A stretch of 64,000 nt of DNA from an uncultured Clostridia bacterium (GTDB lineage Bacteria > Bacillota > Clostridia > Peptostreptococcales > Anaerovoracaceae): assembly GCA_938049335.1 (NCBI GenBank), contig CALIYX010000025.1:62001-126000 (forward strand), written 5' to 3'. Made by a program: the position numbers and the translations under genes. The notes beneath the pieces were generated by a model. It was given only the letters and a program-made list of their open reading frames with translations, was not told where the DNA came from and did no database searches. Every line of letters begins with the position of its first letter. Position 1 is the first letter of the stretch. Positions 42,725 to 52,004 of this stretch are shown in pieces.

Positions 42725-44103
42725 CGTCTTTTTATTGGTCTTGTCTTCTTTGCTGCACTGAGCATCTTGCGGTATGCTCTTTTGCTCTTCTGACTCACAA
42801 GTCTTCCTATCGCCTCTGGCTCATGCCTCCTCACCATGTGGTTTTGGTTTGTTCGCATCTCTACAGGCCTTGCCTGAAGCTTGGAGTCAAGTATCTTTTG
42901 ACTTGAATAAAGCCCATTATATCCAGAACAAAGGTAGCCCATGAAGCTAGCTATTGCAAACATATGCACGCCACTTCCACCAAAGCACTCTATGGCGAGG
43001 CAAATCGGCGCTATCATCGTATTTGTTGCTCCGCCGAACAGCGCTACCATGGCGAGCGCCGCGCCGAAGGATGATGGGATGCCTAGTAGCGGCGCGAATA
43101 CGGCGCCGAAGGTGCTTCCTATGAAGAAGAGCGGCAGGATTTCTCCTCCCTTGAATCCTGCGCCGAGCGTTATTGCGGTGAACAGTATCTTGAGTAGAAA
43201 CGCGAGATAGTCTTCGTTGCCACCTGAGAGCGCCTCTGTTATTGTTTCACTGCCTGCTCCGTTGTAGGTTTCTTTCCCTACTAAAAGGCTTAAAACGATT
43301 ATAATTATCGCTCCTGAAATTACCCGTATATATGAGTTATTAAATAACTCATCGTAAATTGCGTGTATCAATCTATAGCTATTGCACATAAGTGTGGATA
43401 CTAGTCCACAAAGAGATGCGAGTACGAGGATTTTGAGCATCAGTACTGGCGTTGTCGTCGGTATGCTTATGTGGAAGCCAAAGGCGACTACGCCAAGCTT
43501 TGTTGCAATCCAGTAAGCCGTGTAGGAGGACACAAAGCATGGAAATACAGCCATTTGGTAGAGGTGTCCGACTTTGATGAACATGACGACGAAGACCGTT
43601 GCTGTAAGCGGTGTGCCGAAGATAGCGGCAAAGAAGGCTGCCATACCGGCCATGGTCGCTATTCTGAGGTTCTCCGCGTGGAGTCTCGACTTTCTGCCTA
43701 TGTAGTTACCTATGCCTCCACCTAGCTGAAGAGCTGCACCCTCTTTGCCTGCAGATCCACCGCAAAAGTGTGTCAAAACCGTACCCACAAAAATAGCAGG
43801 AACAAGTCTGAACCTGACAGGCGCGCTGTCGTGCACAGAATCGATTATATCATCGGTTCCCTTGCCCTCAAGTCCTAGCTTTTGGTACATATAGACTATG
43901 ATTATTCCTGCAAATGGAAGCAAAAAGAGCAGCCACTCGTGCTTCTTGCGAAATACATTCGCATAGAATACACCGTTGTAAAACAAAGCCCCGATAATGC
44001 CGCAAACAATTCCGATTACAATCGCAATAAGGCTCCATCTAATGATGAGCTTTATATACTGCTTAACATATTCAGTCTGGGTATATCGCTGATTTTGTTT
44101 CAA
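42715..44103 (-). CDS. ClC-family chloride/anion transporter
   Basis: A 462-residue ClC channel/exchanger. The N-terminal half carries GGSAGKEGAALQLGGG, equivalent to the GREGP gating-glutamate motif of ClC proteins (the Glu is present), and a C-terminal GAGFKGGEILPLFFIG matches the GxFxP-type segment. The first selectivity loop (GSGIP in many members) is not evident near DIIDSVHDSAP, so anion selectivity is uncertain. About ten membrane segments and a basic C-terminal tail (KKTRPIKRRKK). No CBS domains are present. Confidence 0.82.
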   Translation of the reverse strand: MKQNQRYTQTEYVKQYIKLIIRWSLIAIVIGIVCGIIGALFYNGVFYANVFRKKHEWLLFLLPFAGIIIVYMYQKLGLEGKGTDDIIDSVHDSAPVRFRLVPAIFVGTVLTHFCGGSAGKEGAALQLGGGIGNYIGRKSRLHAENLRIATMAGMAAFFAAIFGTPLTATVFVVMFIKVGHLYQMAVFPCFVSSYTAYWIATKLGVVAFGFHISIPTTTPVLMLKILVLASLCGLVSTLMCNSYRLIHAIYDELFNNSYIRVISGAIIIIVLSLLVGKETYNGAGSETITEALSGGNEDYLAFLLKILFTAITLGAGFKGGEILPLFFIGSTFGAVFAPLLGIPSSFGAALAMVALFGGATNTMIAPICLAIECFGGSGVHMFAIASFMGYLCSGYNGLYSSQKILDSKLQARPVEMRTNQNHMVRRHEPEAIGRLVSQKSKRAYRKMLSAAKKTRPIKRRKK

Positions 44104-44121
44104 GACTGCTCCTTATATTAT

Positions 44122-45636
44122 TTAATTACTGTATAGATTTGTTGTTACATACTCTGGGTCACAAGTTACATCGATTCCAAGTGATGAAAGCGTCTGCTCG
44201 TCTCGGTCTGAGAGAATTGCCGTGCAATGCGCCCTGCATCCATGAAGCAAGGAAAGCTTACTAGCTGCAAGTCTTGCCTTTTCGTCCGTAACCCCTGAAA
44301 CCGTAAGAGCCATAAGAATTTCCTCGCAGTTCAGGCTGCTCCTATCGTATCCAAGCACATCTGTCTTTAGCTGCTGTGTTGTCTCAAGAACCTTTGGCTC
44401 TATCAAAAGGAGTTCATCTGGCATATCAGCTAGATATTTGATGGAGTTCAAAACCACTGCAGCTGCTGCAACCATGCGCCTTGAGCTACGTCCCGTTATA
44501 ACGTGACCATCCGGCATCTCCATGGCCATAGCTACTGCATTTTCGTATTTATCACAGAGTTCTCTCTTGAATTCCGCATAATCTCTAGCTTTTTGAACTA
44601 CAACTCTATCGCCAACGGCCTTGCCAACTTCCTTCATCAAAAGCTCCGCCCTATCAAGGGAATCGCTCTCAATTTTACCCTTCTTAAAATCGACTGCTGC
44701 TATCAAAAATCTCCTGATTATCTCCTGGCAAGATGCCTCCTGACAGGCCTCATCATCAGTGATACAAAAGCCTACACGGTTTACGCCCATGTCCGTTGGT
44801 GACTGGTATTCAGATTCCTCTCCCGTGATCTTCTCAATTATTCGTTTAACTACTGGAAATACCTCAATATCTCTATTGTAGTTGATTGCCTTCTCGCCAT
44901 AAGCCTCTAGGTGGAAAGGGTCAATCATGTTCACATCCTTTAGGTCAACCGTTGCAGACTCATATGCAAGGTTCACTGGATGCTTTAGTGGAAGATTCCA
45001 AACTGGGAAGGTCTCAAACTTCGCGTATCTTACCTTGCATCCACGCATAAAATCGTGGTATAGCTGGGATAGACATGTCGCAAGCTTTCCTGATCCTCCG
45101 CCAGGTCCAGTTACAACGACAAGCGGCTTAGTAACCTCAATGTAAGGGTTTGCACCGTAGCCTTCTTCACTTACAATTGTCTCTACATCTGTAGGATATC
45201 CCTTTGTAAAGCAGTGCTTGTATGTCTTGATTCCGCGTCTTTCGAGCTTTTTGATGAACATATCAACTGCTGGAGCATCCTCATATCTTGTTATGACGAC
45301 GCTGTTTATATCTAAATCGTACTTTCTAAATGTATCTATGAGCCTTAGAACTTCGAGGTCATAGGTGATGCCGAAGTCATGTCTTGTCTTATTCGTCGTT
45401 ATATCTCCAGAGTAGATGCAAATAATCACCTCTGCTGAGTCCTTCATCTTCTGTAAAAGCTTAATTTTCGCATTCTCATCAAAGCCAGGAAGCACCCTCA
45501 TAGCGTGCTTATCGTGAACCAACTTGCCACCGAACTCAAGGTAAAGCCTTTCGCCCTGCTTTTCGTTGATTCTCTGCATTATATAATGCGACTGCTCTTC
45601 TAGATATTTTTCTGAATCAAAACCTAATTTGTACAT
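44122..45636 (-). CDS. DUF1846 family protein
   Basis: A 504-residue protein typical of the DUF1846 family in Firmicutes, of similar length and with the motifs GGKLVHDKHAMRVLPGF, ARHDFGITYD-type TRHDFGITYDLEVLRLID and a nucleotide-binding-looking VVTGPGGGSGKLATCLSQLYHD (Walker A-like at about residue 175). Function is unknown; the P-loop suggests nucleotide or cofactor binding. It follows the 33-residue membrane peptide gene by 15 bases and shares its ribosome site region (GGGAGGCG). Confidence 0.85.
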   Translation of the reverse strand: MYKLGFDSEKYLEEQSHYIMQRINEKQGERLYLEFGGKLVHDKHAMRVLPGFDENAKIKLLQKMKDSAEVIICIYSGDITTNKTRHDFGITYDLEVLRLIDTFRKYDLDINSVVITRYEDAPAVDMFIKKLERRGIKTYKHCFTKGYPTDVETIVSEEGYGANPYIEVTKPLVVVTGPGGGSGKLATCLSQLYHDFMRGCKVRYAKFETFPVWNLPLKHPVNLAYESATVDLKDVNMIDPFHLEAYGEKAINYNRDIEVFPVVKRIIEKITGEESEYQSPTDMGVNRVGFCITDDEACQEASCQEIIRRFLIAAVDFKKGKIESDSLDRAELLMKEVGKAVGDRVVVQKARDYAEFKRELCDKYENAVAMAMEMPDGHVITGRSSRRMVAAAAVVLNSIKYLADMPDELLLIEPKVLETTQQLKTDVLGYDRSSLNCEEILMALTVSGVTDEKARLAASKLSLLHGCRAHCTAILSDRDEQTLSSLGIDVTCDPEYVTTNLYSN

Positions 45637-45651
45637 AGAGACGCCTCCCGT

Positions 45652-45753
45652 CTACACTAACATCTGAAAAGAAAGAAATAAGGTGGTTCCAACCATAGAG
45701 AGGATAATAACCGCTACTACTATTCTTGCAACCCATCTGTGAAATCTGTTCAT
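45652..45753 (-). CDS. 33-residue single-helix membrane peptide
   Basis: ATG at 45753 and TAG at 45652 give a 33-residue peptide: a short basic N-terminus (MNRFHRWVAR) then one hydrophobic helix. AGGTG in the preceding stop codon region lies seven bases before the ATG, and the DUF1846 gene begins 15 bases downstream. It resembles small one-helix proteins of the DUF4044 kind, but I am not sure. Its spacing between two real genes with ribosome sites on both sides is the main support. Confidence 0.6.
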   Translation of the reverse strand: MNRFHRWVARIVVAVIILSMVGTTLFLSFQMLV

Positions 45754-45761
45754 AATTACAC

Positions 45762-46190
45762 CTACTGCATTATCTCAATCGCAAGTTCATTGCGACCTTC
45801 TATCATTCCTCTGAGACTGATATCATATTCAAGAGTTATCTTTCCGTATCCCTCTGGCGAAAGCTCTCTCTTGATGCTATTAGTCAAAACCTCCAGCGAC
45901 ATAGGTCCATAAGGCGTGCTATAATCGCTCTTAAAACGCTTTCCGGTCTCAAACTCTAGTACTGATCCGTACTCGCTTGAATCTCCAATTCTCTTCATTC
46001 TCAGGCTAGTATCTGTCAGCTTAAGGCTGGTCTTACATCCTGGAAATCCCGAAAACTCACTCTCTTCATATATAAAATACTTGGCTCCGCCCTTCTCGAA
46101 CATCATGCCGTCACTCACAAATTCGAGCTCTTCTTCGACATTGTCGCCGACAAAACGCTTGCCAGTTATCTTTATCGTGACATTTTTCAT
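45762..46190 (-). CDS. DUF1934 family protein (calycin-like)
   Basis: A 142-residue single-domain protein with the length and pattern of the DUF1934 (YwiB-like) family: NVTIKITGKRF at the start, alternating beta strands, and MKRIGDSSEYGSVLEFETG near the middle. The family adopts a lipocalin-like barrel and has no known substrate. It heads a unit with the small membrane peptide and DUF1846 genes (8-base gap to the next). Confidence 0.75.
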   Translation of the reverse strand: MKNVTIKITGKRFVGDNVEEELEFVSDGMMFEKGGAKYFIYEESEFSGFPGCKTSLKLTDTSLRMKRIGDSSEYGSVLEFETGKRFKSDYSTPYGPMSLEVLTNSIKRELSPEGYGKITLEYDISLRGMIEGRNELAIEIMQ

Positions 46191-46431
46191 ATCATTACTG
46201 TCCTTTCACAAACTCAATTCGCTATTATACCACAAATAGATATTTTTTTGTTATTCAGCAAGCAAAAAACTTGTATATTAATTATATATTTTACTTTATC
46301 AAAACCTGAAACTCTGATAGTATCAAAATATATAAAACCATTGCACAGGATTAACCCTTTTATCACAAAAAAGTCATATATATTAATTATAATCATACCA
46401 TAAATATATAAACTAACAAGGAGGTAAGCTT

Positions 46432-47907
46432 ATGGATCACAATAATGATTACAAACCCCCATTTGGCAACAATGATGAGATAACCCCCCCAAATGAAAAT
46501 CCCTCGGATGTGATCGAAGAAACTAGCAGCGAGCCAGCAAATCAAGAAAACACTTTTAGCTACGGCTCGACATCCACAAATACGTCATTTAATGCTACAA
46601 GTACCAAGCAGCAGTCTGTACAAGAATTCCCTGGCTATGAGAGAGCCTCGTTTGGCAATACTTCATTTCAGTCATCGAGCAATCCATTTGAGCAGGAAAG
46701 ACAGTTTAACACTTCAAGGGGATTCGAAAACTATTCATATGACACTTCTCAGCTTAGAAGCTTTGATAGAAAATCCTCTGACGGAAATGGTGGTATGCCT
46801 AAAACCAAGACCCCTAAGTCACCTGTTTATATCACCAAGAAGGCTTTTATCATCTGTCTAATATGCGCAATGCTAGGAACTTCAGGTATAACCATTGGAG
46901 GCCTTAAGCTAGCGGGAGCACTTGATGGCTCATATGGTGGAAACAACATCTCTGCTACGAACTATAAGTTGACTAAATCCAATGGCACAACTAGACCAAT
47001 TAAAGAAATCGTTTCTATGAACGAAAACGCTGTCGTTGAGATACAAACCGAAAAGGTCAGCGGAGACTCTTGGATTAAGAACTATGTAACCAAGGGTGCA
47101 GGCTCAGGTGTAATTATCGATAGCGACGGCTACATCATGACCTGTAATCATGTGATCGACGGTGCCTCAAATATAATCGTAAAGCTCAAAGACGGAACGA
47201 CTAAAAAAGCACGTCTTATAGGTGCTGATAGTCAAAACGACATAGCGGTTCTAAAGATAGACGGCTCAGGATATACTGCTGCAAGATACGGTGACAGCGA
47301 TTCTATCTCCGTAGGTGATCAGGCCGTTGCAATCGGTAATCCACTTGGCGAGCTCGGTGGAAGTGTTTCAGCAGGTATCATTAGCGCTCGTGACAGACAG
47401 ATTAGCGTCGACGGAAGAGCTATGAAGCTAATCCAAACAGATACATCAATCAATCCAGGAAACTCGGGCGGCGGCCTTTTTGATGGACAAGGAAACCTAA
47501 TTGGAATTGTGGTTGCTAAATCGTCTGGTTCTAATGTTGAAGGACTTGGATTTGCAATTCCTATCAACACAGCATCAAAGATTGCAAAAGATCTAATTCA
47601 GAACGGCAAAGTTACCGGACGTGCAATAATAGGTGTCAAGATTGTTGATCTTTCAAATGAAGAAGATATACAAAAATATGGCGTAAGTGCACCAGGAGTA
47701 TATATTGATGATGTTGTTTCAGATGAGGCGAAGAAATCTGGATTACAATCTGGCGACAAAATTCAATCCATCGGTAAAACAAAAATAGAGTCAGCTGTAG
47801 ACCTAAGAACAGAGCTAGACAAGTACAAACCAGGTGATAAAATAAAGATAACCGTTTTACGCAACGAGAAATCCTTAGAGATTACAGTAGTCCTATCAGA
47901 AGGTTAA
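46432..47907 (+). CDS. HtrA/DegP-type S1C serine protease with PDZ domain
   Basis: A 491-residue membrane-anchored protease for envelope protein quality control. A long Ser/Asn/Gln-rich cytoplasmic segment (1-128) precedes a single transmembrane helix (about 137-157). The trypsin-like domain has His in TCNHVIDG, Asp in QNDIAVLKI and Ser in NPGNSGGGLF; one PDZ domain follows (about 400-491). Preceded by AAGGAGGTAAGC. The stop codon lies in the first of four tandem 10-base repeats. Substrates are unknown. Confidence 0.93.
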   Translation: MDHNNDYKPPFGNNDEITPPNENPSDVIEETSSEPANQENTFSYGSTSTNTSFNATSTKQQSVQEFPGYERASFGNTSFQSSSNPFEQERQFNTSRGFENYSYDTSQLRSFDRKSSDGNGGMPKTKTPKSPVYITKKAFIICLICAMLGTSGITIGGLKLAGALDGSYGGNNISATNYKLTKSNGTTRPIKEIVSMNENAVVEIQTEKVSGDSWIKNYVTKGAGSGVIIDSDGYIMTCNHVIDGASNIIVKLKDGTTKKARLIGADSQNDIAVLKIDGSGYTAARYGDSDSISVGDQAVAIGNPLGELGGSVSAGIISARDRQISVDGRAMKLIQTDTSINPGNSGGGLFDGQGNLIGIVVAKSSGSNVEGLGFAIPINTASKIAKDLIQNGKVTGRAIIGVKIVDLSNEEDIQKYGVSAPGVYIDDVVSDEAKKSGLQSGDKIQSIGKTKIESAVDLRTELDKYKPGDKIKITVLRNEKSLEITVVLSEG

Positions 47908-47940
47908 TATAGGTTAATATAGGTTAATATAGATTAATAT
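47901..47940 (+). repeat. Four tandem 10-bp repeats at the end of the protease gene
   Basis: AGGTTAATAT three times exactly, then AGATTAATAT. The protease TAA stop is in the first copy, so copy-number change alters only the 3' untranslated region and the gap to the terminator. Confidence 0.85.
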
Positions 47941-47952
47941 AGCTGTATTGAA

Positions 47953-47986
47953 AAATCCTCAAGATTTATTTCTTGAGGATTTTCTC
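47953..47986 (+). terminator. Terminator after the HtrA-type protease
   Basis: AAATCCTCAAGA (47953-47964) pairs with TCTTGAGGATTT (47971-47982), followed by TCTCTATTTT. Confidence 0.85.
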
Positions 47987-48057
47987 TATTTTATGGTTTA
48001 TATCAAATTCTTCTCATCTAGCAGCATATACCTGCCTTTGATTATAGCTCCCAGAGA

Positions 48058-48753
48058 TTAAAGCTCTCTCTTATCGCGAAAGCCTGTTTTTCCTCCCTCG
48101 ATAACAAAAGCTCTTAGTGCCTGGATGTGCTCTGAAACAACACGTCTAGCCTCGACACTATCTCCGCTCTTGAGAGCTGAAATAATTCCCCTATGCTCAC
48201 TAGGCATGTTCTCATAGCGTGAGAAATCATCGTAGTAGATGTATCTAAATCTCAAAGCCAACTCCTGAGCCATGGTGCTGAATTTTACAAGAGTGTTATT
48301 ACCCGTAATCTCAACGATTTCCTTATGGAACTGCTCGTCACAAAAAATCATCCGTTCTGTATCGTTATGCTTAACCGCAAGCTCATAGTCATCTGTGATA
48401 TTTTCCAAACGGTCGATTTCTTCAGGTGTTATGCGCTTTGCTGCAAGCTCAGCAGAAAAACCCTCAAGCTCCTCTCTGACATCTAGCAAATCCACCATAT
48501 CATCTACGGAAACATCAGATGCATAAGCGCCGTGTCTTGGCTGAATTGTAACAAGCCCTTCCTTCTCTAGCTTACGAATCGCCTCCCTAATAGGGGTACG
48601 GCTAACGCCCATCTGATTTGAGAGATCAACCTCCATAAGGCGAGTTCCAGGAACAATGCGACCAGTCATAATATTCCTCTTCAGCTCCTCATAGACAACC
48701 TCTCTAAGAGGTCTGTGGCTACCAATATCCATTTTCACATCCTGTAGGTCCAT
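48058..48753 (-). CDS. GntR-family regulator, FadR/FCD subfamily
   Basis: About 231 residues from ATG 48753, which has GGAG nine bases upstream (the frame goes back to a TTG at 48804 within ispE). N-terminal winged helix (about 12-70: SNQMGVSRTPIREAIRKLE, typical GntR) and a C-terminal FCD ligand domain with the metal-site His residues DEQFHKEI, SEHRGIIS and VSEHIQAL. FCD domains bind metals and small organic acids. The target is unknown; it is translated just after ispE, whose stop it nearly touches. Confidence 0.85.
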   Translation of the reverse strand: MDLQDVKMDIGSHRPLREVVYEELKRNIMTGRIVPGTRLMEVDLSNQMGVSRTPIREAIRKLEKEGLVTIQPRHGAYASDVSVDDMVDLLDVREELEGFSAELAAKRITPEEIDRLENITDDYELAVKHNDTERMIFCDEQFHKEIVEITGNNTLVKFSTMAQELALRFRYIYYDDFSRYENMPSEHRGIISALKSGDSVEARRVVSEHIQALRAFVIEGGKTGFRDKREL

Positions 48754-48782
48754 AAAAAATCTCCATTCTGCTTCAATAAGTT

Positions 48783-49760
48783 CTATATCATCGTCCTTGC
48801 CCAAAAGGCAAAGCAGGACTTTTGTTTAAAAACTGCCGCATACTTCTTGGCCTGGCTTTCACTATCAAAGATAGCAAATACCGTAGGCCCGCTACCGCTC
48901 ATCAGCACCTTTCTCGCACCTTCACAGGTCTCAATCATAAAGCGCTTGAGCTCCGCAACCTCTGGGTACGCTTTAAGTGTAAACTCCTCGAGGACATTTA
49001 TCATCTCAGAATACCCCGCAGCCTTATCACCATATCTCAAAGCTCTACAAAGCTTATCATTATTAGGTCTATCGCTAATCGTGCATTCATCAATTCCAGT
49101 AAATACCGTCCTTGTTGAAACGCTAAGCCTTGGCGTTACGACAAGTATGCTCGACTTAAGCGGTCTAACTTTGCTAAGCTTCGTACCCGTTCCTCTTGCT
49201 CTCGCACAAGTTGAAGCAATATTAGAATATCTGATATTCTCAGGCAAGTCCCTGTTGCTCTTTGCCTGCGCCATCAAACAAAATGGGATATCAGACCCTA
49301 ACTTCGCCCCTTGCTCACATAGTTCCTCTAGTGAAAGCCCTAGCTCCCACATAGCATTGAGCCCATGCATTATTGCCGCAGCATTGCCACTTCCGCCAGC
49401 CATGCCCGCAGCAACCGGGATTCTCTTCTTTATGAATATCTCGATGAGCCCCTTTGGATTCACCCTGTCTCCATATTCATCTATCATAAGCTCCGCAGCT
49501 CGCCACGCGAGGTTATACCTATTGTTTGGCAAATACCTGAGATTTGTTCTTAGATAAATTTCAAAACCCTTTAGATTCGCCCCAAAGCTATTAATTGGCT
49601 CAGGTGGCATCTCATCTGTGAATCTGATACTTATCTCATCTCTAAGTGATATCTGCTGCATCACCATATCTACCGGGTGCATACCACTTGGCATTACATC
49701 GCCAACATCAATGGAAAGGTTAATCTTCGCATAGGAGAAAAGCATTATGGTCTTTTCCAC
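48783..49760 (-). CDS. ispE: 4-diphosphocytidyl-2-C-methyl-D-erythritol kinase
   Basis: GHMP kinase of the MEP isoprenoid pathway, phosphorylating the 2-OH of CDP-methylerythritol. About 325 residues, long for the family (about 285). I start at GTG 49760 because GGAGG lies five bases upstream. Signatures: SYAKINLSIDVG at the N-terminus, GHMP loop VAAGMAGGSGNAAAIMHGLN (residues about 130-149), and the C-terminal LMSGSGPTVFAIF. The extra length is a roughly 40-residue insertion between the first strands and the GHMP loop. Confidence 0.9.
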   Translation of the reverse strand: MEKTIMLFSYAKINLSIDVGDVMPSGMHPVDMVMQQISLRDEISIRFTDEMPPEPINSFGANLKGFEIYLRTNLRYLPNNRYNLAWRAAELMIDEYGDRVNPKGLIEIFIKKRIPVAAGMAGGSGNAAAIMHGLNAMWELGLSLEELCEQGAKLGSDIPFCLMAQAKSNRDLPENIRYSNIASTCARARGTGTKLSKVRPLKSSILVVTPRLSVSTRTVFTGIDECTISDRPNNDKLCRALRYGDKAAGYSEMINVLEEFTLKAYPEVAELKRFMIETCEGARKVLMSGSGPTVFAIFDSESQAKKYAAVFKQKSCFAFWARTMI

Positions 49761-49798
49761 TTTTGCCTCCAATTACGCTATGTGCAAAATCAAAAAGC

Positions 49799-50656
49799 TT
49801 ACTTCTTCTTGTTCTTAGCTCTTCTCTTAGCGAGTCGCTCTTCTTCAGCCGCCTGAGCCTCTGCAAGAGCCTTACGGCCAGTTATATATTTTCCACCAGC
49901 TTCAGATATAGGTCTTGGTCCCTTTACCTTGAAGTTGCCGTTATCCTCTTCCTCATACTCCTCGTAATCGTCCTCGTCAGCTTCCTTAGCGGCCTTTCTT
50001 GCAGCCTTCTTAGCAGCCTTAGCCTCTTCCTTCTCATGCTGAGCGATTATTTCGCTAACAGGTCTACCTGTTCTCTTAGCTTCCTTGTATGGGTTAAACG
50101 GAGCGTTGCTCGTATCTGCATCTTCGTCCTCTTCCTGATGCTTCTTAGCCTGTCTGCTTGCAAAGAAGAACATTCCGACCATCATTAAAAGCATCATACC
50201 CATGTAAATCTTATTATTAAGACTCTGGTTCAATGTCTTAAATGAAATCTTAAGATCCTTACCGAGCGTATTTCCGTCATTATCAACGAATTTCTTAGAA
50301 ATAACCAGTGTGTACTTGCTGTCACCCTTGATTGCGTTCTTCTTAGCATTTACTGTATCGTAAAGCACGAGAACCTGTCCCTTAACATCAGGGTTAAAAT
50401 ACACCTTGATAGGAAGTTCATTTCCCTTCGCGTCTAGAATCTTAAAGCACTTAGAATTCGCCTTCTGATTCTCCTTCTTGTTCACCTTGTTATTAAAAGT
50501 TAGCTTAACGCCGACATTCTCAACAGATGTATTCTTCTGTCCATCCTTAGGGTAGCTTTCCTTTAGCTCAAGCTTACCGCTCTCTGCAAATGCAAACGAG
50601 GTAAATATCATCACAATCAATGCTGTTAGGCAAATTCTGATACTCGTTTTCTTCAT
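49799..50656 (-). CDS. Secreted Ig-like (Big_5) protein with membrane anchor and basic tail
   Basis: A 285-residue protein: signal peptide (about 1-24, ending FAFA), one Big_5/SbsA-type Ig-like domain (about 27-143: ESYPKDGQKNTSVENVGVK, FNNKV, TYLV-type strands), a transmembrane helix (about 150-167) and a cytoplasmic-looking charged tail with long Lys/Ala and Glu/Asp blocks. Big_5 domains are adhesion or structural modules. It starts on the base that ends tadA. The tail is unusual for such proteins and its role is unknown. Confidence 0.7.
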   Translation of the reverse strand: MKKTSIRICLTALIVMIFTSFAFAESGKLELKESYPKDGQKNTSVENVGVKLTFNNKVNKKENQKANSKCFKILDAKGNELPIKVYFNPDVKGQVLVLYDTVNAKKNAIKGDSKYTLVISKKFVDNDGNTLGKDLKISFKTLNQSLNNKIYMGMMLLMMVGMFFFASRQAKKHQEEDEDADTSNAPFNPYKEAKRTGRPVSEIIAQHEKEEAKAAKKAARKAAKEADEDDYEEYEEEDNGNFKVKGPRPISEAGGKYITGRKALAEAQAAEEERLAKRRAKNKKK

Positions 50657-51123
50657 TACTCTTCCTCCGGTTTTTTCCTTTTATTTCGTAGGTTGCGAAA
50701 AAATTCGCGCACAAGCTGCGAACTTTCCTCTGCCATTATTCCTCTATCCACTGCAATCTGATGGTTTAGCCTTTCATCCTGCACGATATTGTAGACCGAT
50801 CCACAAGCTCCCGTCTTAGGGTCATCCGCACCTATGTATAGATGCTCTATTCTCGACCACACGAGCGCACCCGCACACATGCTGCAGGGCTCCATAGTCA
50901 CATACATATCGCAACCTATAAGTCTCCAGCCGCCCAAAACTTTAGACGCCTCTCTGATTGCTATCATCTCCGCATGTGCTGTCGGATCCTTTGTAGTTTC
51001 GGTCAAATTATGGCCTCTCGAAATGATTTCGCCATCCTTAACAATAACTGCTCCAACAGGTATTTCTCCCATCTCAGCAGCCTTCTGAGCCTCCTTAAGG
51101 GCTTCTTTCATATAATTACTCAT
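50656..51123 (-). CDS. tadA: tRNA-specific adenosine deaminase
   Basis: Converts A34 to inosine in tRNA-Arg(ACG). About 155 residues from ATG 51123; a further 24 residues upstream (to 51195) do not belong to the conserved domain. Zinc-site motifs HAEMIAI and PCSMCAGA with the catalytic Glu in HAE are intact. The following Ig-like gene begins at the stop. Confidence 0.93.
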   Translation of the reverse strand: MSNYMKEALKEAQKAAEMGEIPVGAVIVKDGEIISRGHNLTETTKDPTAHAEMIAIREASKVLGGWRLIGCDMYVTMEPCSMCAGALVWSRIEHLYIGADDPKTGACGSVYNIVQDERLNHQIAVDRGIMAEESSQLVREFFRNLRNKRKKPEEE

Positions 51124-51304
51124 ATACCTAACAATCTTATCACATATACGTGTATTATTCAAGATACAAAATCCACACCAACGTGGTATTATCAATCAAA
51201 GAGGGTTCCCACTTTGATACAAAATGCTACCAAACGCAAGTTGCACAAAGCACTTTTATAGGTTATTATTTACATATTAATTAATCAAAAAGAGAGGAGA
51301 TTCC

Positions 51305-51979
51305 ATGAGCCTTTTAAGCATTGCCATGATAAGCAAAATCGCAGACATTCTAGTCATCGCCATCATAGTTATATCAGCAGTTCGCGGCTATCGCAGAGGC
51401 CTACTGAACTCCTTTTTCAATTTCTTTCGCTGGTCACTATGTGCAGTTTGCGGAGTTGTCTTTGCTCTACCAATCAAAAACTTCATAGTCAAGCATACAA
51501 GCCTTCAGCTCAGCATATCAAAGAGTATCAAAGATACCCTAGATTCATCCATAGCTTCAAACAATTTTATCATGAGCCTGCCACGTCAAATCAGACTTTT
51601 GTGGGATGATATACGCAACGAAGCAACATCAAAGATCTCAGCATCTCTAGCAGATACGCTAATCTCCATGCTCTCGTTCACCTTACTCTTCATTGCTTTG
51701 TTTATGCTAGCACGCTTTACGCTTCGCAGCCTTGAGCTAAAAAAACGCGGAGTACTCGGCCTCTCTAACAGACTTTGTGGAATGTTCTTCGGCGCACTCA
51801 AAGGAGCTTTGCTAGTAAGTATCATAATGCTTATTTCATTCCCTCTGCTCAGCCTGCTAGAGCCAGATACATCAGCTACGATTGCGGAAGGACTAAGCCA
51901 CGGCAAACTATCAGGCTTTTTCTACGACTCCAATCCAATCACTGACGGTATAACTCTCATATCAAAGCATTCCATCTAG
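51305..51979 (+). CDS. CvpA-family membrane protein
   Basis: A 224-residue protein with four hydrophobic segments and the CvpA signature near the N-terminus (SAVRGYRRGLLNSFF). The family is linked with colicin V production, biofilm and envelope stress; the exact function is unknown. AGAGAGGAG precedes the ATG. It is the last ordinary gene before the AT-rich mobile island. Confidence 0.75.
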   Translation: MSLLSIAMISKIADILVIAIIVISAVRGYRRGLLNSFFNFFRWSLCAVCGVVFALPIKNFIVKHTSLQLSISKSIKDTLDSSIASNNFIMSLPRQIRLLWDDIRNEATSKISASLADTLISMLSFTLLFIALFMLARFTLRSLELKKRGVLGLSNRLCGMFFGALKGALLVSIIMLISFPLLSLLEPDTSATIAEGLSHGKLSGFFYDSNPITDGITLISKHSI

Positions 51980-52004
51980 CTATTCTTTAGACCAAATTAG
52001 AATT

